In this document: piece by piece, positions 25,000 through 34,035 of the stretch | How positions within the stretch are numbered: the first letter of the stretch is position 1 | Layout: each line of letters starts with the position of its first letter | Origin: Williamsia maris | Lineage (GTDB): Bacteria; Actinomycetota; Actinomycetes; Mycobacteriales; Mycobacteriaceae | DNA length: 64,000 bases | Assembly (NCBI RefSeq): GCF_024171815.1 | Contig: NZ_JAMTCJ010000001.1 | Coordinates: 248,001 to 312,000 of the forward strand | Direction of reading: 5' to 3' | The notes under the pieces: generated by a model | The model's database searches: none | Told to the model about the DNA's origin: nothing | Seen by the model: only the letters and a program-made list of their open reading frames with translations | Translations under genes and position numbers: made by a program

Positions 25000-26361
25000 T
25001 CAGGACGTTGCGAGGCAGGGCTTCGCGCCGTTGATCACGCCGCTGCGGTAGGCCTCGGTCCGCACGAATCCCGCGCCCTGCCGGTCGGCGTCGCCGGGAC
25101 CTCGGAAGGTCAGCAGGGCCTCGATGGCCTCGTCGAGGTCTCCGGGCGAGAGCGAGTAGCCGCTCGTCGCGTCCCGGTTCTGCAGCAGCACACTCGCGGT
25201 CCAGGCCCCCGCGAGACAGTCCGCCCGCTGCGAACTCATGGCCTCGTCCGACGAATCCCCCATCTGCGTCAGTGCCGCGATCCCCCACTGGGTAGCCAGC
25301 AGCGCGGCGACGGCGAAGTCGCCTCCCTCGGCGTAGAAGCCCTGCATCGACTCATCCTCGAATCCGACGTAGTTGTCCGGGACGCAGTAGAAGAGCAGGT
25401 ATCCCTGCGCCGAGGTGTCACCGCACGCCGGGGCCCGTGATCCGAAGGGGACGACGCGACGCACCGGCGTCCACCGCTTGCCGGTCAGCTCGGGGTAGAC
25501 CTGTGACCAGTAGTCCTCGAGGTCGACCGGCACGCCGGCGATGATGTCGTCGTAGGGCGCGTCCCCGCCCGCGGCCTCGTCGGCAGCGCTGCCGAACGGC
25601 AGCTCGACCACCGCGGGCGCACCGTCGCGGTAGCCGGCGCACGTGGTCGGGCCGTTCTCGTATCCGTTCTGGAACGCGTTGATGCGGTCGAACCCGCTGC
25701 CGTGGGCCGAGGGATCGTCTGCCGCGGTTCCGGGTTCGTCCCGCAGGGACAGGAACCCGGCGAGCGCGCGGTCGAGGTCGACACTCGAGACGCGGTACTC
25801 ACCGGAATCGATGGCGTGCCGGCTCCAGGCCCCCGAGAAACAGTCGGCCTGGATCTCCCGCGTGATGGTCATGCCGTCGAAATCCGATCGAGCCTGCAGC
25901 GCGTGCCCCCACTCGTGGGCCAGTACCACCGGGATCACGAAGTCGCCGTATGTCTTCCGCAGTTCGGGCAGCAGTCCCGCCGCGTCCCAGGCGACGACGT
26001 CCTTCGTCGCGCAGTAGAAGGCGTTGCCCGCGATGTCGGACGCCGTCTCGGCGCACGGCGGCAGCGGACCCGTACCGGGGTCCACCGCGTAGAAGCCGCC
26101 GGTGACCGGCTGGTATGCCGCGCCGTCGTAGACCCGGGGGTACTCGGTCGTCCAGTAGTCCTGGATGTGCGCGATCGACTGCGCGACCATCACGTTCACG
26201 GGGTCGGCGCGGTCGCCGATGATCGGCACCGCCGGGACGCTTGACGACGCCGAGGACTCCTGCGGGCGCGGCCCACCGGTCTGCCCGGAGGAGCACGCGG
26301 TCGCGATCGTGACGACCGTCGCGACGATGACGACGACGGGGCGGACTCGGTTCAGGCGCAT
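25000..26361 (-). CDS. lipoprotein with duplicated neutral zinc metallopeptidase domain
   Basis: 453 residues. Signal and lipobox end at about Cys23 (TIATACSSG). The first domain (about 55-245) is an active-looking YpfJ-type neutral zinc peptidase: HEWGH at 149-153 and the third-ligand context REIQADCFSGAW. The second (about 275-453) repeats the same architecture (DYWSQVYPELTGKRW, FYCVPDN, RADCLAGAW) but has TQWGI at 357-361 instead of HExxH, so it is catalytically dead. Both halves keep the YpfJ-type cysteines. An exported envelope protease with a pseudo-enzyme half is the likely architecture; substrate unknown. Confidence 0.82.
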   Translation of the reverse strand: MRLNRVRPVVVIVATVVTIATACSSGQTGGPRPQESSASSSVPAVPIIGDRADPVNVMVAQSIAHIQDYWTTEYPRVYDGAAYQPVTGGFYAVDPGTGPLPPCAETASDIAGNAFYCATKDVVAWDAAGLLPELRKTYGDFVIPVVLAHEWGHALQARSDFDGMTITREIQADCFSGAWSRHAIDSGEYRVSSVDLDRALAGFLSLRDEPGTAADDPSAHGSGFDRINAFQNGYENGPTTCAGYRDGAPAVVELPFGSAADEAAGGDAPYDDIIAGVPVDLEDYWSQVYPELTGKRWTPVRRVVPFGSRAPACGDTSAQGYLLFYCVPDNYVGFEDESMQGFYAEGGDFAVAALLATQWGIAALTQMGDSSDEAMSSQRADCLAGAWTASVLLQNRDATSGYSLSPGDLDEAIEALLTFRGPGDADRQGAGFVRTEAYRSGVINGAKPCLATS

Positions 26362-26445
26362 GTCGCGCAGTCAACCGTGGTGGGGTTGAACAAATCATGG
26401 ACAGCTCGGCGGCGGCGATCCAATCGGTTTCCAATTCGCGATCTC

Positions 26446-26451
26446 TATCTT
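26446..26451 (+). promoter_or_regulatory. -10 element for leaderless LpqN/LpqT-type gene
   Basis: TATCTT, six bases before the ATG at 26458, with no Shine-Dalgarno between. The spacing fits leaderless transcription starting at the initiation codon, common in Mycobacteriales. Confidence 0.45.
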
Positions 26452-26457
26452 GCCACC

Positions 26458-27171
26458 ATGAAACTCACGAAGATCGGATCGGCGACCGTCGTCGTCGGCG
26501 CAGCACTCACCCTCGTCCTCGCCGGCTGCTCGAGCAGCTCCGACTCGGCGTCGGGATCGTCCACGTCCTCATCCGCCCCGAGCTCGACCTCCAGCGCGGC
26601 GGCACCGTCCACCGGCGAGCTCACCCCCCGATCGGTCGACGCGACCGGAGCCAACGTCACCATCGCCGACTACATCAAGCAGAACAACATCACCGAGACG
26701 CCGATCAAGATGGGCGACACGACCGCGCCCACCATCGACCTGCCGATCCCGGAGGGGTGGACCCCTGCGGGCGACAAGACCCCGGACTACGCCTACGCCG
26801 CAATCGAATACACCGGGCCCGACGCGTCGTCGGCGTCGTACACCCCGAACTTCGTCGCCCTGCTGTCGCGACTCGAGGGCACCGTCGACCCGCAGAAGCT
26901 GATCGATGCGGCGTCGGGCGAGGTCAAGAACCTCAAGGACGCCGAGGTTCTCGACGAACAGACCGCCACCCTGTCGGGTTACCCCGCGTACGAGATCGCG
27001 GCCAACTACGACCTCGAGGGCACCAAGGCGCTGAGCGCCCAGAAGACGGTGGTCATCCCCGGCGACGGAGCGGTGTACATATTGCAGCTCAACGGAACCA
27101 GCGATCAGGCGCAGTCGGAGATCCTGCAGACCGCGGCCCAGTCGATCGACAAGGCGACGATCACGCAGTAG
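26458..27171 (+). CDS. LpqN/LpqT family lipoprotein
   Basis: 237 residues. Signal peptide with lipobox VLAGC, a Ser/Thr-rich linker, and an LpqN/LpqT domain (IPEGWTPAGDKTPDYAYAAIEY, NFVALLSRLEG, LSGYPAYEIAANYDLEGTK, AVYILQLNGTSDQ). LpqN in M. tuberculosis is an envelope lipoprotein with reported protein partners and no known enzymatic activity. It is divergent from the metallopeptidase lipoprotein and ends 16 bp from the convergent SARP gene. Its start appears leaderless. Confidence 0.85.
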   Translation: MKLTKIGSATVVVGAALTLVLAGCSSSSDSASGSSTSSSAPSSTSSAAAPSTGELTPRSVDATGANVTIADYIKQNNITETPIKMGDTTAPTIDLPIPEGWTPAGDKTPDYAYAAIEYTGPDASSASYTPNFVALLSRLEGTVDPQKLIDAASGEVKNLKDAEVLDEQTATLSGYPAYEIAANYDLEGTKALSAQKTVVIPGDGAVYILQLNGTSDQAQSEILQTAAQSIDKATITQ

Positions 27172-27187
27172 CGCGACGGCGAACTCC

Positions 27188-30100
27188 TCAGCCGGCGTTG
27201 CCGGAGAAGTGACCGTCGACGACGCGACCGTCGGTGGACCGGAGCCCGCGGTTCACCGACGGTCGCCTCTCCCATGCCATCTCACCGGTGGCGTGCGCCA
27301 TCAGTTCGGCGCGGTGGGTCGAGGCGCGGGCGTCGTCGATGTGACCGTGCGCGTTCTCGACCTCGGCCAGCAGCCGCAGGTAGAACGGCGCGAAGATCCG
27401 CATGCCGCCGGAGGTGTGGTGCGCGAGGCCCTCGCGGATGGCGCCGGTCGTGTCGGGACCGCCGACGGCCATGCCGCGCGCCCACCCGGCGATGATCTGC
27501 GTCGAGCCGAGGAGATCCACGGCACCGGCCCGGTTCAGCACCCCGATCAGCTCATCGGCCTCGGCGGCGGTGCCGGGCACAACCCCGCAGAACGCGTTGA
27601 CCTGCAAGGCATTGACCGAGATGATCGCCTCGGCGAACGCGTTCGATCGGGATCGAGCCAGTTGGATCCCGTTGTGCGCCATGGCCCGACCCGTCACGGC
27701 ATCGCCCAGGGTGGCGTGGGCCAGAGCTGCGACCCCGAAGGCCCGGACGTCGAACAGCAACAGGTTGTCGCGAGCGGGAACCGCGGGCACCTCGGTCTGC
27801 AGCCGTTCGACGGTGCGCACCGCAGCGGCGGGTTCCCCGCGCATCAGCTCGGCGACCGCCCGGACGTAGAACCCGGCCGCCCCGGCCGCCGGGTCGCCGC
27901 CGGCATCGAACGTCACGATGAGTTTCTCGCCGAGCGCGGCAGCCTCGCGATAGCCGGCGGTCCCCACCAGCATCGCGCAGCGTAGCGCCACCGCCGAGGT
28001 GAACAGCGACGTCGACGACATCGCCGACCCGACCTCGAACGCCCGCGCCAGCGCCTCCTCGGCCTCGGTCGAGGTGTGTCCCTTGAGGACGGCGAGCACC
28101 GACGCCCGTTGCATCCAGTGTCTGGCCTCGCGCTCGAGCCGGGAGTCGCTGGGTGGCATCCGCTGCGCCATGTCGAGGGCGTGTTCGGTGAGATCGGCGA
28201 TGTCCTGGTACTCGGCGCGCGTCACCGAGTGTTGCAGCGCACGGTCGATGAGGCCCGCCGCGACCTCGGGTTGCAGCTGTTCCCCCGCCCGCCACGCGTG
28301 GTCGGCGGCGGCGATGGTCTGGTCGTAGGCACCCACGTCGGCCCGTGCCGCGTACGCGCCGGCGATGCGTGCGTGCCCCCACTCGCGACGGTCCGCGGGC
28401 AGGTCGTCGGCGGACACGTGCCGGATCACCGCGTGGGTGAACCAATACCGTTGCGGCGCCAGCGCACTCGGGGTCAGCACACCGATGCGGCAGGCCGGAC
28501 CGAGGAGTTCGCGCAGTTCGGAGTCGCTGATGTCGAGCACCTGCGCGAGCAACGCCGATTCGATGACGACCCCGAGCAGCGCCCCCACGCTCAGCGCATC
28601 CCGGGTGCGTCGCGACAGTCCGGCCAGCCGTCGGCGCACCACCCCCGCCACCGCGTCGGGCAGGACGGCGATGTCGATGCGCCGGGTGTCGGCGTCGAGG
28701 TGACCGCCTGCGTACAGCAATCGGGCCAGTTCGCGGGTGTGGAACGGGTTGCCCCCGGTTCGGTCGTGGATGGCCGCGACCAGATCGGGATGCGCGCGTA
28801 CGCGGGTCTCGACGGTCAGGAGTTCGCCGACGGCCTCGGGGCTGAGCGGTCCGAGTCGTATGGTCACGGTGTCGGATCTGCTCAGCAGGCGGTCGAAGGC
28901 CTTGGGGCGCAGCGGCCGATCCGGTCCCGCGTCCTGCCAGGTGACGACGACGAGCAGGGGGACCTCGCGGAGGCGATGTGACAGCACCTCGAGCACCTCA
29001 CGGGTCGGACGGTCCGCGCGGTGCAGATCGTCGAGGACCAGGACGGTCGGCGTCGCGCCGACCAGCATGGCGATCACGGTCGCGATCTGATCAGCGCCCT
29101 CGAAGCGTGATGCCGCAGTCGAATCCGTCGATGGGCCTGCCGATCCCGGCCCCCGTGTGGAGAGGAGGTCGGGGGCGAACGCCGTCGCGCGGGTGACGGC
29201 GTCGGGGTCGGCGTGTTCGACGAGGCGGTCGACGATGTGCACCCAGGTCCACATCGGCGGTTCGCGGACACCGTCGGTCTGCGTCGACCACGCGAAGACG
29301 AATCCCTGCTCCAGGGCGTCGTCGACGACGGCCGCGGCCATCGACGACTTGCCGGTGCCGGAGTCACCGCGGATGACCGTCATCGCGCCGTGCCCGCGTG
29401 GCGTGGCCGACACCAGGTCGGCCAGCACCGACAACTCGCGGTCGCGGCCGACGATCCGGTGGTTGCGCGGCGTGTCGACCACCGCGGTCCGCAGTTCCAG
29501 CCGCAGCGGTGCGTAGTCGAGTTCGGTGGACTCCCTGGCGATCTCACGCCGCAGGTGTTCGAGGGCGGCGCCCGGTGCGACGCCGAGTTCCTCGTCGAGC
29601 ACCGTCCGGGCCCGCTGGTAGGTCCCCAACGCCTCCGCGCGCCGTCCGGACCGGTACAACGCGACCATCAACTGTCCCCACAGCCGTTCGTGCAGGGGGT
29701 CGATGCGCACCTGCTCCTCGAGCCCCGGGATCAATTCGGCGTCGCGACCGAGCTGCAGCCCGGCCTCGTAGAGCCCCTCGGCGGCCATGGTCCGCAGGGC
29801 ACCGAGACGGTGGACCGCTGCGTCGGCGAACCGGTGCTCGCGGAAGTCGAACAGCGCGGGCCCGCGCCACAGGTCGAGCGCGACACGCAACGAATCCTCG
29901 GCCCGGGCGGCGTCACCGACGGTCAGGGCCTGCCTGCCCTCGGTGGTCAGCCGCTCGAACGTGGCGGTGTCCAGCTCGTCGGGGGCGACGTCGAGGCGGT
30001 AGCCGGTCGTGTCCGTCACGAGCGCCCGTGCCCCGGTCGGATCGCCGTCGGCGAGGGCTCGGCGCAGGTTCGCGATGTAGGCGCGGACCGACGAGATCGG

Positions 30101-30271
30101 CTTGGCCGGCGGGGTGTCGTCCCACACCAGGTCGACGAGGGTGTCGAGGTCGACACTCGACCCGGCGTTCAGCAACAGGATCGCGAGTACCGCCCGCTGC
30201 TTGATCCCGCCCACGGAGAGGTCACGCCCGTGGGCGCGCACCACCATGTGTCCGAGAAGTCGGTACTCCAC
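27188..30271 (-). CDS. SARP/AfsR-type regulator: BTAD domain plus AAA ATPase and repeat tail
   Basis: 1027 residues. OmpR-type winged helix at about 1-95, bacterial transcriptional activator (BTAD, TPR-like) domain at 100-245, then a STAND/AAA ATPase with Walker A GDSGTGKSS (302-310) and Walker B LVLDD (411-415), and a long Ala-rich helical C-terminus probably of TPR repeats. Large SARPs act as ATP-responsive activators, often of secondary metabolism or development, sometimes phosphorylated by Ser/Thr kinases. GTG start. No biosynthetic cluster is adjacent, so its targets are not evident; it is flanked by metB and a lipoprotein gene. Confidence 0.88.
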   Translation of the reverse strand: MEYRLLGHMVVRAHGRDLSVGGIKQRAVLAILLLNAGSSVDLDTLVDLVWDDTPPAKPISSVRAYIANLRRALADGDPTGARALVTDTTGYRLDVAPDELDTATFERLTTEGRQALTVGDAARAEDSLRVALDLWRGPALFDFREHRFADAAVHRLGALRTMAAEGLYEAGLQLGRDAELIPGLEEQVRIDPLHERLWGQLMVALYRSGRRAEALGTYQRARTVLDEELGVAPGAALEHLRREIARESTELDYAPLRLELRTAVVDTPRNHRIVGRDRELSVLADLVSATPRGHGAMTVIRGDSGTGKSSMAAAVVDDALEQGFVFAWSTQTDGVREPPMWTWVHIVDRLVEHADPDAVTRATAFAPDLLSTRGPGSAGPSTDSTAASRFEGADQIATVIAMLVGATPTVLVLDDLHRADRPTREVLEVLSHRLREVPLLVVVTWQDAGPDRPLRPKAFDRLLSRSDTVTIRLGPLSPEAVGELLTVETRVRAHPDLVAAIHDRTGGNPFHTRELARLLYAGGHLDADTRRIDIAVLPDAVAGVVRRRLAGLSRRTRDALSVGALLGVVIESALLAQVLDISDSELRELLGPACRIGVLTPSALAPQRYWFTHAVIRHVSADDLPADRREWGHARIAGAYAARADVGAYDQTIAAADHAWRAGEQLQPEVAAGLIDRALQHSVTRAEYQDIADLTEHALDMAQRMPPSDSRLEREARHWMQRASVLAVLKGHTSTEAEEALARAFEVGSAMSSTSLFTSAVALRCAMLVGTAGYREAAALGEKLIVTFDAGGDPAAGAAGFYVRAVAELMRGEPAAAVRTVERLQTEVPAVPARDNLLLFDVRAFGVAALAHATLGDAVTGRAMAHNGIQLARSRSNAFAEAIISVNALQVNAFCGVVPGTAAEADELIGVLNRAGAVDLLGSTQIIAGWARGMAVGGPDTTGAIREGLAHHTSGGMRIFAPFYLRLLAEVENAHGHIDDARASTHRAELMAHATGEMAWERRPSVNRGLRSTDGRVVDGHFSGNAG

Positions 30272-30347
30272 CCGCGGATTCTAAGCAGTTTCTCAGCTTC
30301 ACGGGCGGCTTGTCGCGCAGCCGTACGGCCGCACACTCACGAACGGG

Positions 30348-31520
30348 TCAGCCGAGCGCGTTCTCCACGTCACCGAGGAGGTCGTCGATGTCCTCGATCC
30401 CGACCGACAGACGCACGAGGTTCGCGGGCACCTCGAGCAGCGAACCGGCGGTCGAGGCGTGCGTCATCGCAGCGGGATGTTCGATCAGCGACTCGATGCC
30501 GCCCAGCGACTCGGCGAGGGTGAAGATCTCGGTCTTCGCGCAGAACTCCTGGGCGGCCGGGGCCCCGCCGGCGACCAGGACCGAGATCATGCCGCCGAAA
30601 CGCTTCATCTGTTTCGCCGCGACGGCGTGGTTCGGGTGCGACTCGAGGCCGGGGTAGAGCACCGACTCGATCTTGGGGTGCGACTGCAGGTAGTCGACGA
30701 TCTTCTCGGCGTTGTCGCTGTGCCGGTCCATCCGCACCGCGAGGGTCTTGATGCCCCGCATCGTGAGGTAGGCGTCGAACGGTCCCGGGACCGCGCCGGC
30801 GCCGTTCTGCAGGAACGCCAGATCTGCGTCGAGCTGCTCGTCGTCGGTGACCAGGGCGCCACCGACGACGTCGGAGTGTCCACCGAGGTACTTGGTGGTG
30901 GAGTGCAGGACCACGTCGGCACCGAGTCGCAGCGGCTGCTGCAGGTAGGGCGAGGCGAAGGTGTTGTCCACCACGAGCTTCGTGCCCGCCTCGTGGGCGA
31001 CGCCGGCCAGGGCCTCGATGTCACCGATGTTGAGCAGCGGGTTGGTGGGTGTCTCCACCCACACGAGCTTGGTCGCGGGGGTGATGGCCGCACGCACCGC
31101 GTCGACATCGGAGACCGCCGCCACCGAGTAGGTGATCCCCCACTGGGTGAACACCTTGTCGATGAGTCGGAACGTGCCGCCGTAGGCGTCGTTGGGGATC
31201 ACCAGGTGATCGCCGGGACGCAGGGTGGCGCGCAGCAGGGCGTCGGTCGCGGCCATGCCGGAGGCGAAACCGCGACCGTACGAACCGCCCTCGATCGCAG
31301 CGAGGTTGCCCTCGAGTGCCTGACGGGTCGGGTTGCCGGTGCGGGCGTACTCAAACCCACCCCGCATGCCGCCGACGCCGTCCTGGGCGAAGGTCGAGCT
31401 GGCGTAGATCGGGACGTTGACCGCGCCGGTCAGCGGGTCGGGCTCGTACCCCGCGTGGATTGCCTTGGTGCCGAAGCCCTGCCAGTTGCTGGCGTCGACA
31501 CGGCTGCGCTGTTCACTCAT
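30348..31520 (-). CDS. metB: cystathionine gamma-synthase
   Basis: 390 residues. PLP enzyme of the Cys/Met metabolism family; the PLP lysine is K210 in HSTTKYLGGHSDV. It joins an activated homoserine with cysteine to give cystathionine; a gamma-lyase activity cannot be excluded from sequence. Its ATG overlaps the stop of cbs (ATGA, 31517-31520), so the two form a coupled transsulfuration operon, as the neighbouring M. tuberculosis genes Rv1077 (cbs) and Rv1079 (metB). Confidence 0.92.
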   Translation of the reverse strand: MSEQRSRVDASNWQGFGTKAIHAGYEPDPLTGAVNVPIYASSTFAQDGVGGMRGGFEYARTGNPTRQALEGNLAAIEGGSYGRGFASGMAATDALLRATLRPGDHLVIPNDAYGGTFRLIDKVFTQWGITYSVAAVSDVDAVRAAITPATKLVWVETPTNPLLNIGDIEALAGVAHEAGTKLVVDNTFASPYLQQPLRLGADVVLHSTTKYLGGHSDVVGGALVTDDEQLDADLAFLQNGAGAVPGPFDAYLTMRGIKTLAVRMDRHSDNAEKIVDYLQSHPKIESVLYPGLESHPNHAVAAKQMKRFGGMISVLVAGGAPAAQEFCAKTEIFTLAESLGGIESLIEHPAAMTHASTAGSLLEVPANLVRLSVGIEDIDDLLGDVENALG

Positions 31521-32923
31521 GACGAGGCTCCGATCTTGGGTGAGGAACTGACGAAGGCGAGGAGGTCGTGCCGGGTGATGACACCGATCGGCTTGCCGTC
31601 CTCGACCACCATCAGCGCGTCGGACTCCGACAGCGCCTTGGTCGCCGCGGACACCGGCTCGCCGGAACCGATCAGCGGGAACGGCTCGCCCATGAACGAC
31701 GACACCGGGTCGGCGAGGGTCGCGCGTCCCTCGAACACCGCGCTGAGCAGTTCGCGCTCGGTGACCGCGCCGGCCACCTCACCCGCCATGATCGGCGGTT
31801 CCGCGCCGACCACCGGCATCTGCGACACCTCGAACTCACGCAGGATCTCGATCGCGTCGCGCAGCGTCTCCGCCGGATGGGTGTGCACGAAGTCGGGAAG
31901 CGAGCCGGACTTGCCGCGCAGCACGTCGCCGACCGACGGGTCGCCCTTGTCCTTGCCGTCGAGCGGGGTGCGCAGGAATCCGTAGCTGCTCATCCACTTG
32001 TCGTTGAAAATCTTGCCCATGTAGCCGCGACCGCCGTCGGGCAGCAGGACGACGACGATCGCGTCCGGCCCCTCACGCTCGGCGACCTTGAGCGCGGCCA
32101 CCATCGCCATGCCGCAGGATCCGCCCACCAGCAGACCCTCCTCGCGGGCGAGGCGACGGGTCATGTCAAACGAGTCGGCGTCGGAGACGGCGATGATCTC
32201 GTCCGGGATCGACGGGTCGTAGGCACTGGGCCAGAAGTCCTCACCGACACCCTCGACGAGGTAGGGCCGACCGGTGCCGCCGGAGTAGACCGAACCCTCG
32301 GGGTCGGCGCCGATGATCTTCACGCGACCGTCGGACATCTCCTTGAGGTAGCGACCGGTGCCGGTGATGGTGCCGCCGGTGCCCACGCCGGCGACGAAGT
32401 GCGTCACCTTGCCGTCGGTGTCGTCCCAGATCTCGGGGCCGGTGGTCTCGTAGTGGCTCTGCGGGCCGGCCGGGTTCGCGTATTGGTTGGGCTTCCACGC
32501 ACCCTCGATCTCACGGACCAACCGGTCGGAGACGCTGTAGTAGCTGCCCGGATCCTCCGGGGCCACCGCGGTCGGGCACACCACGACCTCGGCGCCATAC
32601 GCCTTGAGCACGTTGCGCTTGTCCTCGCCGACCTTGTCGGGGCACACGAACACGCAGTGGTAACCGCGCTGCTGGGCGACCAGCGCCAGGCCCACACCGG
32701 TGTTGCCGGAGGTCGGTTCGACGATGGTGCCGCCGGGCTTGAGCTCCCCGGAGGCCTCGGCCGCGTCGACCATCTTGACGGCGATGCGGTCTTTCGACGA
32801 CCCACCCGGATTGAGGTATTCGACCTTGGCGGCGACCAACCCCGAACCCGGTGTGACAACCGAGTTCAGACGGACCAGCGGGGTGCCGCCGACGAGGTCG
32901 ACGACGTGATTTGCGATGCGCAT
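31517..32923 (-). CDS. cbs: cystathionine beta-synthase
   Basis: 468 residues. PLP enzyme condensing serine and homocysteine to cystathionine in reverse transsulfuration. PLP lysine K44 in NPGGSSKDRIA; SGNTG phosphate loop at 72-76; GTGGTITGTG glycine loop. The C-terminal third (about 335-460) holds a pair of CBS domains, which in homologues bind adenosyl ligands such as S-adenosylmethionine for regulation. No N-terminal heme domain is present, as expected in bacteria. Start ATG 32923; upstream frame to 33232 is unconserved. It overlaps metB by four bases. Confidence 0.94.
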   Translation of the reverse strand: MRIANHVVDLVGGTPLVRLNSVVTPGSGLVAAKVEYLNPGGSSKDRIAVKMVDAAEASGELKPGGTIVEPTSGNTGVGLALVAQQRGYHCVFVCPDKVGEDKRNVLKAYGAEVVVCPTAVAPEDPGSYYSVSDRLVREIEGAWKPNQYANPAGPQSHYETTGPEIWDDTDGKVTHFVAGVGTGGTITGTGRYLKEMSDGRVKIIGADPEGSVYSGGTGRPYLVEGVGEDFWPSAYDPSIPDEIIAVSDADSFDMTRRLAREEGLLVGGSCGMAMVAALKVAEREGPDAIVVVLLPDGGRGYMGKIFNDKWMSSYGFLRTPLDGKDKGDPSVGDVLRGKSGSLPDFVHTHPAETLRDAIEILREFEVSQMPVVGAEPPIMAGEVAGAVTERELLSAVFEGRATLADPVSSFMGEPFPLIGSGEPVSAATKALSESDALMVVEDGKPIGVITRHDLLAFVSSSPKIGASS

Positions 32924-33001
32924 GTCTCCATCGTTCCAGATCGGCGCCGACGCGGTTGCGGCGTACCGCTGAACTTTCTCCCACACCGATAGGCTCGGGG
33001 T

Positions 33002-33991
33002 GTGCCAGCATCCCGACGGCGAGTGGTCCGCGACGTGACCGCGTCCATCGCGGCCACCGCGGGCAGCGCCGGGGCCGGGTGGGCAGCGTGGAATTTCCTC
33101 AACGGTCAGGCGCGCGCGGCGCGCGCGGTGATCCCCCACCGCACCGACAACGCACCCAACGGTGACGGCATCTATCGACCGGACGGAACGGGTCCGATCC
33201 GGGTCACCCCGCGCGTCAGCGCCGACATCCACATGATGGTGTTCGGCGACTCCACCGCCGCCGGGCTCGGCGCGGAATCGGCCGACGAGACCCCCGGCGT
33301 GGCCCTGACGCGGATGGTGGTCCGCGAGACCGGCCGGTCGGTGCGGTTGAGCACGAAGGCCATCGTCGGGGCCACCTCGCGCGGGCTGTCCGGACAGGTC
33401 GACGCGATGCTCATCGCAGGGAAGCCACCGGACGTCGCGGTGATCCTGATCGGCGCCAACGACATCACCGCCGTCAACGCGCCCTCACCCGCGGCCAAGC
33501 GGGTCGGATCGGCGGTCCGACGTCTCGTCGAGGTCGGCGCGAAGGTCATCGTCGGCACCTGCCCGGATCTCGGCGTGGTGACGGCAATCCCGCAGCCGCT
33601 GCGTTCGGTGTTGCGCCAGTGGGGCTTCCGGCTCGCCGCGGCCCAGACGCACGAGGTGCGGGCGGCGGGCGGCCGACCGGTGCCGCTGGCCGACCTGTTG
33701 TCGCCGGTGTTCCTCGCGTCCCCCGACCGGATGTTCTCGTCGGACAACTACCACCCGTCGGCGGCGGGGTACCAACTCGCCGCCGAGACGCTGCTGCCCG
33801 AGGTGCTCGCATCGTTGGGCGAATGGGGTACCGGTCCGCTTCCCGATCCCCCGGAGGTGTCGGAGTTCGCGGAGAACAACCGGCTGGTCGTCCGCGTTCG
33901 TCGACGGCTCGGCATACCGGTCCGATTGCGCCGCCGACGTGCGGACGCGACGGTCGGGAGCGATCGCTCCACCGGTCGGAGCATGGCGTAA
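33002..33991 (+). CDS. SGNH/GDSL hydrolase (Rv1075c-like)
   Basis: 329 residues. An N-terminal Ala-rich hydrophobic stretch may anchor or export it. SGNH blocks: block I FGDSTAAGLG with the nucleophile Ser, block III IGANDI with Asn, and block V DNYHPSAAGY with the catalytic Asp-His. Homologues, including M. tuberculosis Rv1075c, are esterases. The GTG at 33002 is preceded by TAGGCT about six bases upstream, which fits a leaderless start. Divergent from cbs and followed by the thiolase gene on the same strand, 44 bp later. Confidence 0.87.
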   Translation: MPASRRRVVRDVTASIAATAGSAGAGWAAWNFLNGQARAARAVIPHRTDNAPNGDGIYRPDGTGPIRVTPRVSADIHMMVFGDSTAAGLGAESADETPGVALTRMVVRETGRSVRLSTKAIVGATSRGLSGQVDAMLIAGKPPDVAVILIGANDITAVNAPSPAAKRVGSAVRRLVEVGAKVIVGTCPDLGVVTAIPQPLRSVLRQWGFRLAAAQTHEVRAAGGRPVPLADLLSPVFLASPDRMFSSDNYHPSAAGYQLAAETLLPEVLASLGEWGTGPLPDPPEVSEFAENNRLVVRVRRRLGIPVRLRRRRADATVGSDRSTGRSMA

Positions 33992-34035
33992 CGTCCGGTT
34001 CGCAGTCCTGTCGCGCACACACGAGGAGTCACGTC

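Noticed and set aside
33108-33130. Run of GCGCG-type repeats
   Set aside because: Coding repeat within the SGNH gene giving Arg-Ala residues; no regulatory meaning.
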